A stretch of 64,000 bases of DNA, taken from an uncultured Pigmentiphaga sp. (GTDB taxonomy: Bacteria; Pseudomonadota; Gammaproteobacteria; Burkholderiales; Burkholderiaceae_B). Below, piece after piece: positions 26,182 through 34,568 of the stretch (within the stretch, counting starts at the first letter, position 1; each line of letters starts with the position of its first letter). Below the pieces are notes generated by a model. That model was not told the origin of the DNA, made no database searches, and saw only the letters and a list, made by a program, of their open reading frames with translations. The DNA lies in NCBI GenBank assembly GCA_937891425.1, contig CALAGD010000037.1, positions 1 through 64,000 of the forward strand. Direction: 5' to 3'. The translations under genes were made by a program, and so were the position numbers.

Positions 26182-27663
26182 ATGTGGCTTACCGACACCG
26201 TACTGCTGGATACCCGCCAAATGGCGCAAGCCGATGCGGCGGCCATTGCTTCGGGAGTTTCGGGTATCCAACTCATGGAGAACGCTGGACGCGCAGTTGC
26301 CCGGGCCATCATGCAGCGATGGGCACCGCGGCGCGCTGTTGTCCTGTGCGGTCCGGGCAACAATGGTGGTGACGGCTATGTCATTGCGCGGCACCTGGCC
26401 GAGGCTGGCTGGCAGGTGCGGGTGGCTGGTCTGGGGGGTGAGCCAAGAACGGCGGACGCGCGGCATCACGCCGCGCTGTGGCATGGCGATCGGGTGTCAT
26501 TCGAGCCGCGCGTGCTGGAAGGTTGCGAGCTGGTGGTTGACGCCATTTTTGGAGCAGGGCTGGTTCGTCCGCCCGAAGGGGACGCTGCCGCGATGATGGA
26601 AGCGATCAACCGCCGCGATGTTCCCGTCTGCGCGGTCGACGTGCCAAGCGGCGTCGATGGATCCAGTGGACAGACGCCAGGAATCGCTGTGCGCGCCGAT
26701 CTCACCGTCACGTTTTTTCGCAAGAAGCCCGGGCACCTGCTCTTGCCGGGCAAGACCCTGTGCGGTACGGTCGAACTGGTGGATATCGGGATTCCGGCGG
26801 CGGTGCTTGAACAGATTCCCGCACAGTGTTACGAGAATGATCCGGTGATGTGGGGCGCGATGTATCCCTGGCCGCAGGCCTCCGACCACAAGTACGCACG
26901 GGGACACGTGCTGGTGTATGGGGGTGGGCGCATGACCGGAGCCGCCCGCCTGACTGCGCGCGCGGCACAACGGGTGGGGGCGGGGCTCGTGACGGTAGCC
27001 TCGTCCGCCACTGCCTGGCCCATCTACGCAACTGCCCTGACCAGCATCATGACCTTGCCGTACGACACGCTGGAGCAGGCGCTGGCGTTGCTTGCGGACG
27101 AACGCAGGAACACGCTCATCGTGGGGCCCGGCCATGGCGTGACTGACGAGACGCGCTGCATCGTGCTGGCCGCGCTTGCTACGCAGCGGCCCGTGGTGCT
27201 GGATGCGGATGCGCTCACGGTTTTCCAGGCCGATCCGCACACCCTGTTTGACGCGATACAGGGACCTTGCGTGCTGACGCCTCATGAAGGCGAGTTCGCG
27301 CGGCTCTTCCGTTGCGCGGGCAACAAGCTGGAGCGTGCCCGCTCGGCGGCCGTACGCAGTGGCGCCGTGGTGCTGCTCAAGGGGCCGGACACCGTGGTTG
27401 CCGCCCCGGATGGTCGCGCCATGATCAATGGTGCAGCCCCTCCCACCCTGGCCACGGGTGGTACCGGCGACGTGCTGACTGGACTCATCGGTGGCCTGCT
27501 CGCACAGGGCATGCCGGCTTTCGAGGCGGCATGTGCCGCGACCTGGCTGCACGCGCGAGCGGCGCGTCATTGCGGATATGGGCTCATCGCCGACGACTTG
27601 CCCGACGCGCTGCCCCAGGTTCTCAACCAGCTGGCTGCCCAGTTGGGAGTGCATCCCATCTAA
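26182..27663 (+). CDS. nnr: Bifunctional NAD(P)H-hydrate epimerase/dehydratase
   Basis: Metabolite-repair enzyme that restores damaged NAD(P)H: the N-terminal domain epimerises S/R hydrates and the C-terminal domain dehydrates the S form with ADP or ATP. About 493 residues, the length of the E. coli fused protein. The N-terminal site is GPGNNGGDGYVIARHL (near residue 58); the C-terminal ribokinase-like motif is TGGTGDVLTGLIGG. The ATG at 26182 lies one base after the transglycosylase stop, so the genes are probably cotranscribed. Confidence 0.95.
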   Translation: MWLTDTVLLDTRQMAQADAAAIASGVSGIQLMENAGRAVARAIMQRWAPRRAVVLCGPGNNGGDGYVIARHLAEAGWQVRVAGLGGEPRTADARHHAALWHGDRVSFEPRVLEGCELVVDAIFGAGLVRPPEGDAAAMMEAINRRDVPVCAVDVPSGVDGSSGQTPGIAVRADLTVTFFRKKPGHLLLPGKTLCGTVELVDIGIPAAVLEQIPAQCYENDPVMWGAMYPWPQASDHKYARGHVLVYGGGRMTGAARLTARAAQRVGAGLVTVASSATAWPIYATALTSIMTLPYDTLEQALALLADERRNTLIVGPGHGVTDETRCIVLAALATQRPVVLDADALTVFQADPHTLFDAIQGPCVLTPHEGEFARLFRCAGNKLERARSAAVRSGAVVLLKGPDTVVAAPDGRAMINGAAPPTLATGGTGDVLTGLIGGLLAQGMPAFEAACAATWLHARAARHCGYGLIADDLPDALPQVLNQLAAQLGVHPI

Positions 27664-27695
27664 CCCGCCGAAACCATCCGCACGGCGGGCACAAC

Positions 27696-27703
27696 TGTAT
27701 ACA
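27696..27703. promoter_or_regulatory. GntR-type operator TGTATACA upstream of the regulator gene
   Basis: The palindrome TGTATACA lies 45 bases before the GTG start of the GntR-family gene. The same 8-mer recurs upstream of vanA and of the second Rieske oxygenase, which suggests autoregulation by this GntR protein. Confidence 0.6.
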
Positions 27704-27747
27704 ATCAACATCATCGGGAACGTCGTTTCGTTATTCAGGGGACGTTT

Positions 27748-28536
27748 GTGACACAGGTGTCCATTTCCGGCAGGTCCACCCGCGCGTCTGGTCGTGCGTC
27801 GACTGATGCCGCGAACGCCAGATCGAACGTGGTCAAGGCGCAGCTTCGGCTGCGTGAGCTTATTCTGGAAGGGCAGTTGCCTGCGGGTTCGCGCATCTCC
27901 GAATTATGGGTTGTAGAGCAGCTGGGGGTGTCACGCACTCCGGTGCGGGCTGCGCTGGCGCGGCTTCAGGAGGAAGGTTTTCTTGAGCCGATACCGTCAG
28001 GTGGCTATGCCGTACGTTCGTTCACCGAGGACGACGTGTGGGATGCCATCGAGGTGCGTGGCACCCTTGAAGGCCTCGCGGCAAGGCTCGCTGCCGAACG
28101 AGGCACGAGTCCGCAGGTGTTGCGCGACCTGCAGGCGTGTGTCGACGAGATCGACGACATCCTGCAGGGTGAGCTCACCGAAGACAAGTTTTCGGCGTAC
28201 GTATCGGCGAACGAGTCGTTTCACCGCATCCTGGCTGCCGCCTGCCGCAGTGAAGTGGTCGAGCGGCAGCTCGAGAAAGCCACGGCTTTTCCCTTTGCTT
28301 CGCCCAGCGGATTCGTCATGGTGCAGTCGGTAGTGCCCGATGCCCACGAAATCCTCGTGCTTGCGCAAGCTCAGCACCGTGCGGTCATCGACGCTATCGA
28401 ACGGCGCGAGGGCGCCCGCGCAGAAGCGCTGATGCGCGAGCACGCCCGCATTGCGCACCGTAACCTGAAGAGTGTGCTCGACAACCACAAGGCTTTCGCC
28501 AAGCTGCAAGGCTCAGCGCTGATCCGCCGCTATTGA
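27748..28536 (+). CDS. vanR: GntR/FCD-family regulator, VanR-like
   Basis: A 262-residue regulator: winged helix at about residues 30-95 (LRELILEGQLPAGSRISE, then EQLGVSRTPVRAALARLQEEG) and an FCD ligand domain after it. The GTG start at 27748 has GGGGA upstream. It lies directly before vanAB in the same direction. Known VanR proteins of this family repress vanAB until vanillate binds. The palindromes TGTATACA before its own gene and before vanA are the likely targets. The name VanR rests on context. Confidence 0.88.
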   Translation: MTQVSISGRSTRASGRASTDAANARSNVVKAQLRLRELILEGQLPAGSRISELWVVEQLGVSRTPVRAALARLQEEGFLEPIPSGGYAVRSFTEDDVWDAIEVRGTLEGLAARLAAERGTSPQVLRDLQACVDEIDDILQGELTEDKFSAYVSANESFHRILAAACRSEVVERQLEKATAFPFASPSGFVMVQSVVPDAHEILVLAQAQHRAVIDAIERREGARAEALMREHARIAHRNLKSVLDNHKAFAKLQGSALIRRY

Positions 28537-28605
28537 GTACCGGGGCAGGCAGAGGCGCCTGCCCATCGCTTCAGCGGGTGACAGGTCTGGCGCATATTCA
28601 TCCCC

Positions 28606-28638
28606 TTGTATACAATCGATGTATACAGCCTGTATTCA
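28606..28638. promoter_or_regulatory. Operator array upstream of vanAB
   Basis: Three related palindromes in 33 bases: TTGTATACAA (28606-28615), TGTATACA (28620-28627) and TGTATTCA (28631-28638), the last inside GCCTG-TATT-CAGGC. Two are exact copies of the site before the GntR gene. Centres are 13 and 11 bases apart, so binding could be cooperative. They lie 83-115 bases before vanA, where the promoter should be. Confidence 0.7.
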
Positions 28639-28720
28639 GGCGTCGAACGCCCGGTCACACGGGGCGTCATGCCCTGTGAGTCGACCATCTTATTTACGAC
28701 AATGAACAGGGGAGACAGAC

Positions 28721-29764
28721 ATGTTCCCGATGAATACATGGTATGTCGCTGCCTATGCCAGCGATATCGGTGACAAACCGCTTGCACGCCAGATTTGCGG
28801 CGAAAACATGGTGTTCTACCGCGGCAGCGAAGGTCAGCCGGTTGCACTGGAAGACTACTGCCCGCACCGGGGGGCACCGCTGTCACTGGGTTTCGTGCGC
28901 GAAGGCAATCTGGTGTGCGGGTACCACGGTCTGGCCATGGGGCCCGACGGGCGCTGCGCGCACATGCCCATGCAGCGCGTTGGTGGATTCCCGTCCATCC
29001 GCTCCTATCCCGTCGTCGAGCGCTACGGGTTCATCTGGGTCTGGCCGGGCGATCCGACGCGGGCCGATGCATCGCTCATTCCCGACTTCTACTGGTTCGA
29101 CAGTCCCCAGTGGGCCTTCGGGGGCGGCATGTACCACGTGAAGTCCGACTATCGCCTCATGATCGACAACCTCATGGACCTCACGCACGAGACCTACGTG
29201 CACTCCACCAGCATCGGCCAGCCGGAAATCGAAGAGAACGCTCCCGAAACGCGCGTCGAGGGCAGCCAGGTGGTCACCAGCCGCTTCATGCACAACATCA
29301 AGGCACCTCCTTTCTGGCAGGCAGCACTGCGAGGCGCCGGGCTTGCCGACGATGTGCCCTGCGACCGCTGGCAAATCTGCCGCTTTACACCACCCAGCCA
29401 CATCATGATTGAAGTGGGGGTAGCGCATGCGGGCAAGGGCGGCTATCATGCCGATCCTCAGCATAAAGTTTCGAGTATCGTTGTCGATTTCATCACGCCG
29501 GAAACCGAGACCTCCCACTGGTACTTCTGGGGCATGGCGCGCAGTTTCAGCGTGAACGACACCGCCCTGACCGAAGCCATACGCACCGGTCAGGGCAAGA
29601 TCTTTGCTGAAGATCTGGAAATGCTCGAATCCCAACAGCGCAACCTCTCGCGCCATCCGCAGCGTAAACTGCTCAATCTGAACATCGACTCCGGTGGGGT
29701 GCAGGCGCGGCGGATGATTGAGCGTATCATTCAACAGGAGCAGCAAGCTCGCTCTGCTGCGTAG
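28721..29764 (+). CDS. vanA: Vanillate O-demethylase oxygenase subunit VanA
   Basis: Rieske non-haem iron monooxygenase that removes the methyl group of vanillate as formaldehyde, giving protocatechuate. 347 residues. The Rieske centre is C47-P-H49 and C66-G-Y-H69. The mononuclear iron motif lies near residue 153 (DNLMDLTHETYVH). A GGGGAGA ribosome site precedes the ATG at 28721. It is followed by vanB after 45 bases and preceded by the GntR gene and its operators. Other aromatic methoxy acids such as syringate or veratrate are possible substrates. Confidence 0.93.
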   Translation: MFPMNTWYVAAYASDIGDKPLARQICGENMVFYRGSEGQPVALEDYCPHRGAPLSLGFVREGNLVCGYHGLAMGPDGRCAHMPMQRVGGFPSIRSYPVVERYGFIWVWPGDPTRADASLIPDFYWFDSPQWAFGGGMYHVKSDYRLMIDNLMDLTHETYVHSTSIGQPEIEENAPETRVEGSQVVTSRFMHNIKAPPFWQAALRGAGLADDVPCDRWQICRFTPPSHIMIEVGVAHAGKGGYHADPQHKVSSIVVDFITPETETSHWYFWGMARSFSVNDTALTEAIRTGQGKIFAEDLEMLESQQRNLSRHPQRKLLNLNIDSGGVQARRMIERIIQQEQQARSAA

Positions 29765-29809
29765 CATCAGGAGGGTGAGCCCAGCGCCATATACGGAGTT
29801 GTTACTTAG

Positions 29810-30757
29810 ATGAAAGTGCAGGTCAAAAAGAAGGTCGTCGCCGCAGAGGGAATCGTCGAAATCGAGCTGGCCGACCCTAACGGTGCGCCGCTACCTGCGT
29901 TTTCCGCGGGCGCGCATATCGATGTCGTGCTGGGCAATGGCTTGGTTCGTCAATACTCGCTGTGCAATAACCCGTCGGATCGCAGTTCCTACGTTCTCGG
30001 GGTATTGCTCGAGCCGGAATCTCGCGGGGGTTCGAAGGCAATGCACGCCTTGCAGGAAGGCGACATCATCGAGATCAGCGAACCTCGAAACCATTTCCCG
30101 CTCAACCACGACGCGCGTCATTCCGTTCTCGTCGCTGGGGGCATCGGCATCACGCCGATCCTGTGCATGGCCGAACGGCTCGCCCACATTGGTGCTTCGT
30201 TCGAGCTGCATTACTGCACGCGCTCACCCGAGCGTACCGCGTTCAAGAACCGCATCGAGCAGGAGCATCTGCGTGAGAAGTCGCGCATCTACCACGACAC
30301 TGCTCCTGCCGACGAGCGCTTCGATATCAACAGGGTCGTCGCGAACCCGGTACCCGATCGTCATCTGTACGTGTGCGGTCCGGCTGGCTTCATCGAGATG
30401 GTGTTGAACGCCGCCAAGGCTGCGGGCTGGAACGAAGCCAACCTGCACCGCGAGTACTTCACCGGCGTCGTGCAAGATACTTCGAACGACGGCAGCTTCC
30501 AGGTCAAGCTGGCAAGCAGTGGCCAGGTCATCACGGTGCCGGCCGACAAGAGCATCGTTGAGGCACTCGCCGCCGAAGGGATCGACATTCCGGTGTCGTG
30601 CGAGCAGGGGGTGTGTGGTACTTGCCTCACGCGCGTGCTCGAAGGCGAAATCGATCACCGCGATCTGTATCTGACGGACGCCGAGAAAGAAGCGAACGAT
30701 CAGATCCTTCCTTGCTGCTCGCGGTCGAAGTCGGCCATGCTGGTGCTCGACCTGTAG
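29810..30757 (+). CDS. vanB: Vanillate O-demethylase reductase subunit VanB
   Basis: Phthalate-dioxygenase-reductase type electron-transfer protein that moves electrons from NADH to the VanA Rieske centre. 315 residues with flavin motif RQYSL, NAD-binding GGIGITPI, and a C-terminal plant-type 2Fe-2S ferredoxin domain with CEQGVCGTC and a fourth Cys in LPCCSR. It is the only reductase of this type in the window, so it could also serve the second Rieske oxygenase at 60.5 kb. No strong ribosome site is seen before the ATG at 29810. Confidence 0.93.
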   Translation: MKVQVKKKVVAAEGIVEIELADPNGAPLPAFSAGAHIDVVLGNGLVRQYSLCNNPSDRSSYVLGVLLEPESRGGSKAMHALQEGDIIEISEPRNHFPLNHDARHSVLVAGGIGITPILCMAERLAHIGASFELHYCTRSPERTAFKNRIEQEHLREKSRIYHDTAPADERFDINRVVANPVPDRHLYVCGPAGFIEMVLNAAKAAGWNEANLHREYFTGVVQDTSNDGSFQVKLASSGQVITVPADKSIVEALAAEGIDIPVSCEQGVCGTCLTRVLEGEIDHRDLYLTDAEKEANDQILPCCSRSKSAMLVLDL

Positions 30758-30936
30758 TCGAGAACCCACCATAACTGCAAGCCTGTCCGCATGCGGCACC
30801 CGCCGCTGCATGCGGCAAACCAGGCAGATTGGTCAATCCGCGACTCGACGCCCGTGGTTTGCTGCCAGCAAAGGCGGTTTGCCCAGGGCGCACGTTACGA
30901 CGCAAGTGGGCCGACCCACGATGATCGGGTGGTCAT

Positions 30937-31629
30937 CTAGGCCGGATCTTGTGGTGCAGAACCTTGTGCCTGCGGCGCCGTTGGCCGCGTCTCGCCGGTA
31001 CCCGGATGCTGCTGCCTGTCGGCTGGCGCTACGGGCGAATGCTGCGCATCGCTGCCGGCAATCCACGCGATCAGCGACGAACGCATCGCTTCTTCGACCG
31101 ACATCTTGATGGGGTGTACCCATTCTGCCGGCACGAAGACCGTGTAGCCACCAATCATGTAGCCCATGGGCAGGTAGACGGCGACGCGTTCACCCTGCAG
31201 AAATCCCTCAGGCAAGCCGGCAACACTCTTGCGGGTGACCAAGCCCACCACTTCAAGCGGCTGGCCAGGGATCCTGAGGACGACAACCTGCTGCGACTGG
31301 GACTTGTCGCCGGGCGAGAAGTAGTCAGCAAAGTTCTTCAGAGACGTGTAGATGCTCTTGATGACCGGCGTATTCGTGAAGGGCCGCTCAAGCAGCGTGA
31401 GCACGGTGCGTACGCGCTGCATGGACACCAGAAAGCCGATGAGCAGGATGAGGAGTATGCCAAGGGCCAGGCCCAGCCCCGGAAAGTAATACGCGCCGAT
31501 GAAGGGGCCGATGACGCCACGGGCAAGATCTTCCGACCAGCGCAGGAACACGTAAAGCAGATAAAGCGTGAGCGCGACGGGAAGGATGGTGATCAGACCA
31601 CGGAAGAAATACAGATACAGGCGCGTCAT
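30937..31629 (-). CDS. DUF502-family membrane protein
   Basis: A 230-residue inner-membrane protein with two hydrophobic segments in the first 75 residues (TRLYLYFFRGLITILPVAL; LGLALGILLILLIGFLVSM), followed by the conserved RPFTNTPVIKSIYTSLKNF of DUF502 and a cytoplasmic or periplasmic domain. The last 35 residues are Pro/Gln/Ala-rich and probably disordered. The ATG at 31629 begins the family-typical sequence. Function is unknown. It lies downstream of a thioredoxin gene on the same strand, about 170 bases away. Confidence 0.85.
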   Translation of the reverse strand: MTRLYLYFFRGLITILPVALTLYLLYVFLRWSEDLARGVIGPFIGAYYFPGLGLALGILLILLIGFLVSMQRVRTVLTLLERPFTNTPVIKSIYTSLKNFADYFSPGDKSQSQQVVVLRIPGQPLEVVGLVTRKSVAGLPEGFLQGERVAVYLPMGYMIGGYTVFVPAEWVHPIKMSVEEAMRSSLIAWIAGSDAQHSPVAPADRQQHPGTGETRPTAPQAQGSAPQDPA

Positions 31630-31800
31630 CAGGTGCTCCGGACTACAAGGCGAACCCGCCTCCACAGCCTGAGGTGGATGGGTTCTTGCAGAGTACCTGA
31701 ATCATAGCCCGACACGGGCCAGATGTACGGACACGATGTCGGCGCCAGGCCGGCGCGACGGAGCCGGCCTGGTCGCCAACCGCGCGTTAAGGTTCGGGTT

Positions 31801-32193
31801 TCAGGCTTCGTCCTGGTCGTCAGTGGGGCGGTTGCGTTCCTGCTCGGCAATTTCCTGGTGGATCTTCGCCATGTCCACTTCCTTCACCTTGGTAAGCAGT
31901 TCGTCGAGCTGTCCAGCCGACAGGGCGCCTGGCTGTGCGAACAGCATGACGCGTTCGCGGAACACCATGATGGTGGGGATGGAGCGGATGTTGAAATAGG
32001 ATGCCAGCTCTTCTTGTTCGTCGGTGTTCACTTTCGCGAACACCACGTCCGGGTGCTCATGCGAAGCCTTCTCGAAAATGGGGGCAAATGAACGGCAGGG
32101 GCCGCACCAGGGTGCCCAGAAATCGATGACCACCGTGGCTTCGGGTGTGATCGTGTCGGAGAAATTGTCTTCTGTAAGTTCGATAATGCTCAT
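31801..32193 (-). CDS. Thioredoxin
   Basis: A 130-residue thioredoxin with the active site WCGPC in FWAPWCGPCRSFAP and the cis-Pro in IRSIPTIMVF. It reduces protein disulfides in the cytoplasm. It has about 20 extra residues at the C terminus (DMAKIHQEIAEQERNRPTDD), acidic and helical, beyond the normal 105-110 length. AGGA precedes the ATG at 32193; the longer ORF upstream has no support. Whether it is the main TrxA or a paralogue cannot be told. Confidence 0.92.
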   Translation of the reverse strand: MSIIELTEDNFSDTITPEATVVIDFWAPWCGPCRSFAPIFEKASHEHPDVVFAKVNTDEQEELASYFNIRSIPTIMVFRERVMLFAQPGALSAGQLDELLTKVKEVDMAKIHQEIAEQERNRPTDDQDEA

Positions 32194-32341
32194 GCTGTAG
32201 TCCTGTGGCGTGCAAAAAGAAGTGGGCTGCTGAAAGCCCGGTGGTAAAAGGTCGCAAGGACACCCGTCGCAAACAACTTGCCCAACGGTCTCTCGGCATG
32301 GGTACGGGGAGTGGTGCGGTAGCGTGAATGCTCGGGGGTGC

Positions 32342-32989
32342 TCAGGCGATAAGTGAAGGCTGCGTTGATTCGATGGAGTGGTTGGACGTAGCGTGGTGCT
32401 GGATGAGCCTGGAAAGGCGAAACAGCCGTTCACGCCGTACGATGTCGGTCAGATTGCCTTCGCGGCCGCGCCCCTGCCGGGCGAGATCATCGAGCGTGTG
32501 TTGCAGGGCTGCACGGATCAGGACGGCGTGATCGCGCCACCACTGGGCCAGAAGCCGATCTGGATCGAACACCTGCAGGTCTTGCCGCCGCAATTCGCTT
32601 CGGTTGAAATCCTTGAGGTTCCACGTTAACACACTCGCCTGAGGTCGAACAGGGAGGCCAGAGCGCGCGCGGGCTGCCAGGGCCGCCGCGATGACGTGCC
32701 AGTCTTTGGGATCGCTGTAACGAAGCCCAGCCTCGTATGCTTCGAAACCTTTGACGTTGGCCTGCGGAAACTGTACCTGCATGCGATCCCATTCATCTTG
32801 CAATGCCTCCGGGGGTATGGACCAAAGCCGAGCTGCGTTGCGGCGCCATTCTTCGCCGATGCGCTCGCTCCAGAGCGGAGTAAACAGCCCGGCACTGGCC
32901 AGTGCGAGCAGCGTGGGTCGCAACAGTCCCGACATGAGGACACATGCGTCCAGAACGATGAGATGAGGGGGAGCGTTTAAAATCGACAT
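32342..32989 (-). CDS. PIN-domain protein
   Basis: A 215-residue protein with a PIN nuclease fold at the N terminus: LIVLDACVLMSG gives the first acidic residue, ERIGEEWRRN the second, and SDPKDWHVIAAAL the third. PIN proteins are Mg-dependent ribonucleases, often VapC-type toxins. The C-terminal third (RRERLFRLSRLIQHHA) is extra. No antitoxin gene lies next to it: tadA is divergent and a thioredoxin gene lies downstream, so it is a solitary PIN protein. AGGA precedes the ATG at 32989. Confidence 0.8.
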   Translation of the reverse strand: MSILNAPPHLIVLDACVLMSGLLRPTLLALASAGLFTPLWSERIGEEWRRNAARLWSIPPEALQDEWDRMQVQFPQANVKGFEAYEAGLRYSDPKDWHVIAAALAARARSGLPVRPQASVLTWNLKDFNRSELRRQDLQVFDPDRLLAQWWRDHAVLIRAALQHTLDDLARQGRGREGNLTDIVRRERLFRLSRLIQHHATSNHSIESTQPSLIA

Positions 32990-33048
32990 GTCGTCCTAGT
33001 GTAACGGGCTTCCTGGCCCGAGGGCGACTGCTCCCGCATGGAAATGGC

Positions 33049-33582
33049 ATGGATTCTGCCCCGGACACCGCTTCACTTACTGTACCTGCGTCCCCCGAGA
33101 AACGAGAACATTCGGCCGCACACGAACACTGGATGCGGCATGCGCTGAACCTGGCACGTCAGGCCAGCCTGCAGGGGGAGGTGCCCGTCGGGGCCGTCAT
33201 CATCGGAGCCGACGGAACGATTCTGGGCGAGGGCAGCAATCGGCCGATTGGCCACCATGACCCCACCGCACACGCGGAAATTGTCGCGCTGCGCGAAGCG
33301 TGTGCTCGGGTCGGGAATTACCGGCTGCCGGGCGCTACCCTGTACGTCACGCTTGAGCCCTGCGCCATGTGTATCGGCGCCATGCTCCATGCGCGCCTCG
33401 CCCACGTGGTCTTTGGTGCCACCGATCCGAAAACGGGTGCCTGTGGCAGCGTCATCGACATTCCTGCCAGTACGCAGCTCAATCACCACACGCGGATTAC
33501 CGGCGGCGTGCTTGCGGAAGAGTGCGGAGGCGCATTGCGCGACTTCTTCCGCGCGCGCCGGGCAGCCCGGAAAGGGACTTGA
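33049..33582 (+). CDS. tadA: tRNA-specific adenosine deaminase TadA
   Basis: Zinc deaminase that converts A34 to inosine in tRNA-Arg(ACG); essential in most bacteria. 177 residues with the HAE motif in TAHAEIVAL and PCAMC in EPCAMCIGAM. About 25 residues precede the usual start of the fold, so Met29 (EHWMRHAL) is a possible later start. It is divergent from the PIN gene and upstream of the zinc-uptake operon. Confidence 0.95.
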   Translation: MDSAPDTASLTVPASPEKREHSAAHEHWMRHALNLARQASLQGEVPVGAVIIGADGTILGEGSNRPIGHHDPTAHAEIVALREACARVGNYRLPGATLYVTLEPCAMCIGAMLHARLAHVVFGATDPKTGACGSVIDIPASTQLNHHTRITGGVLAEECGGALRDFFRARRAARKGT

Positions 33583-33627
33583 GATCGGCTCTCTTCATCC
33601 TAGGCCTGGAAGTACGGCGATGTTGCG

Positions 33628-33648
33628 AAATGCAATAATGTTGCATTT
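33628..33648. promoter_or_regulatory. Zur-like operator 1
   Basis: AAATGCAA-N5-TTGCATTT is a perfect 21-base palindrome in the gap before the zinc transporter operon, resembling the AT-rich sites of Fur-family zinc regulators. No zur gene is in the window. Confidence 0.65.
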
Positions 33649-33664
33649 GCCGAAGCAGTGATAG

Positions 33665-33690
33665 AATTGCAATGTTATTGCATTGCAATT
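33665..33690. promoter_or_regulatory. Zur-like operator 2
   Basis: AATTGCAAT-N8-ATTGCAATT is a second perfect palindrome 16 bases after the first, sharing the TTGCA/TGCAA core. It contains a TTATTG-type centre and ends four bases before the possible small ORF at 33695. Two sites suggest tight zinc-dependent repression. Confidence 0.65.
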
Positions 33691-33694
33691 TCCC

Positions 33695-33826
33695 ATGCCT
33701 TCTCGCCAAGACGTCTCCGTTCGCACCGCTACGGTACTTACCGCCTCCGCCTCGATCCGACTTGCGCTCGCGTTTCCGCTACTCGTGCTGCTGTGGGTCA
33801 GTGTCCGCTGGGCGTGGGGAGGTTGA
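33695..33826 (+). CDS. Possible 43-residue membrane peptide at head of zinc operon
   Basis: A short ORF directly after the second Zur-like site, ending one base before the ATG of the ATPase gene; the ATPase ribosome site GGGAGG lies inside its last codons. It starts MPSRQDVSVRTATV and has one membrane-length segment at about residues 22-41 (LALAFPLLVLLWVSVRW). No ribosome site precedes its ATG, which argues against it unless the message begins at or near this codon. Function unknown. Confidence 0.35.
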   Translation: MPSRQDVSVRTATVLTASASIRLALAFPLLVLLWVSVRWAWGG

Positions 33827-33827
33827 C

Positions 33828-34550
33828 ATGCATGCCGCCGTCACATTGCACGATGTCGTCGTGCGCTACCGCCACCGGGCGGTACTCGATCACATATCGG
33901 GTGCGTTCGCGCGCGGGTCGCTCACGGCCATTACGGGCCCCAACGGAGCGGGCAAGAGCACACTGCTTAAGGCCATCACCGGGCTGGTGCCCGTTGCTAG
34001 TGGTGCGGTTCGTTGCGACGTACAACGGCAGCGTATTGCATATCTGGCTCAGCAGTCAGGCATCGAGCGCGACTTTCCACTTTCGGTGCTCGATTGTGTC
34101 ACGCTTGGGTATTGGCCGGCGCAACGTCCGTGGCAGCGCGTATCGCCCGAGAAGATCGAGCGGGCCATGCGTGCCTTGGAGTCGATTGGTCTGGGTAACA
34201 TGATGCGTCAGCCTGTGGGAGTCCTGTCAGCTGGCCAGTTCCAGCGCATGCTGTTTGCCCGGGTACAGGTTCAGGATGCCGAGCTCATATTACTCGACGA
34301 ACCTTTCAACGCCATTGATGCACGTACCACGGACGATCTGCTCAACGTCATTACAACGTGGTGCGCCGAGGGACGTACCGTGGTGGCGGTCATGCACGAC
34401 CACGATCAGATCCGAAGCTGGTTCCCCACGACAGTCCTGCTGTCCGAAGGCAGCTTGATCGCGTGGGGCAGTACAACAAGCGTGCTCACACGCGAGAACC
34501 TTTTCCGTGCAGGGCAATGGTTTGAAACGCGTGCGGCCCGGGCCGCCTGA
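33828..34550 (+). CDS. znuC: Zinc ABC transporter ATP-binding protein ZnuC
   Basis: A 240-residue ABC ATPase of the metal (Zn/Mn) family. Walker A is TGPNGAGKSTLL, the signature is LSAGQFQRML (LSAGQ for LSGGQ), and Walker B is LILLDEPFNAID. GGAGG precedes the ATG at 33828. With the membrane gene 18 bases downstream and a His-rich binding protein after that, this is a complete zinc importer. The Zur-like sites upstream support zinc control. Confidence 0.92.
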   Translation: MHAAVTLHDVVVRYRHRAVLDHISGAFARGSLTAITGPNGAGKSTLLKAITGLVPVASGAVRCDVQRQRIAYLAQQSGIERDFPLSVLDCVTLGYWPAQRPWQRVSPEKIERAMRALESIGLGNMMRQPVGVLSAGQFQRMLFARVQVQDAELILLDEPFNAIDARTTDDLLNVITTWCAEGRTVVAVMHDHDQIRSWFPTTVLLSEGSLIAWGSTTSVLTRENLFRAGQWFETRAARAA

Positions 34551-34568
34551 TTTCGCCCGGCAGGCATC

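Noticed and set aside
30789..30817. Direct repeat GCATGCGGCA twice after vanB
   Set aside because: Only two short copies with a palindromic core; no array, no mobile-element features.
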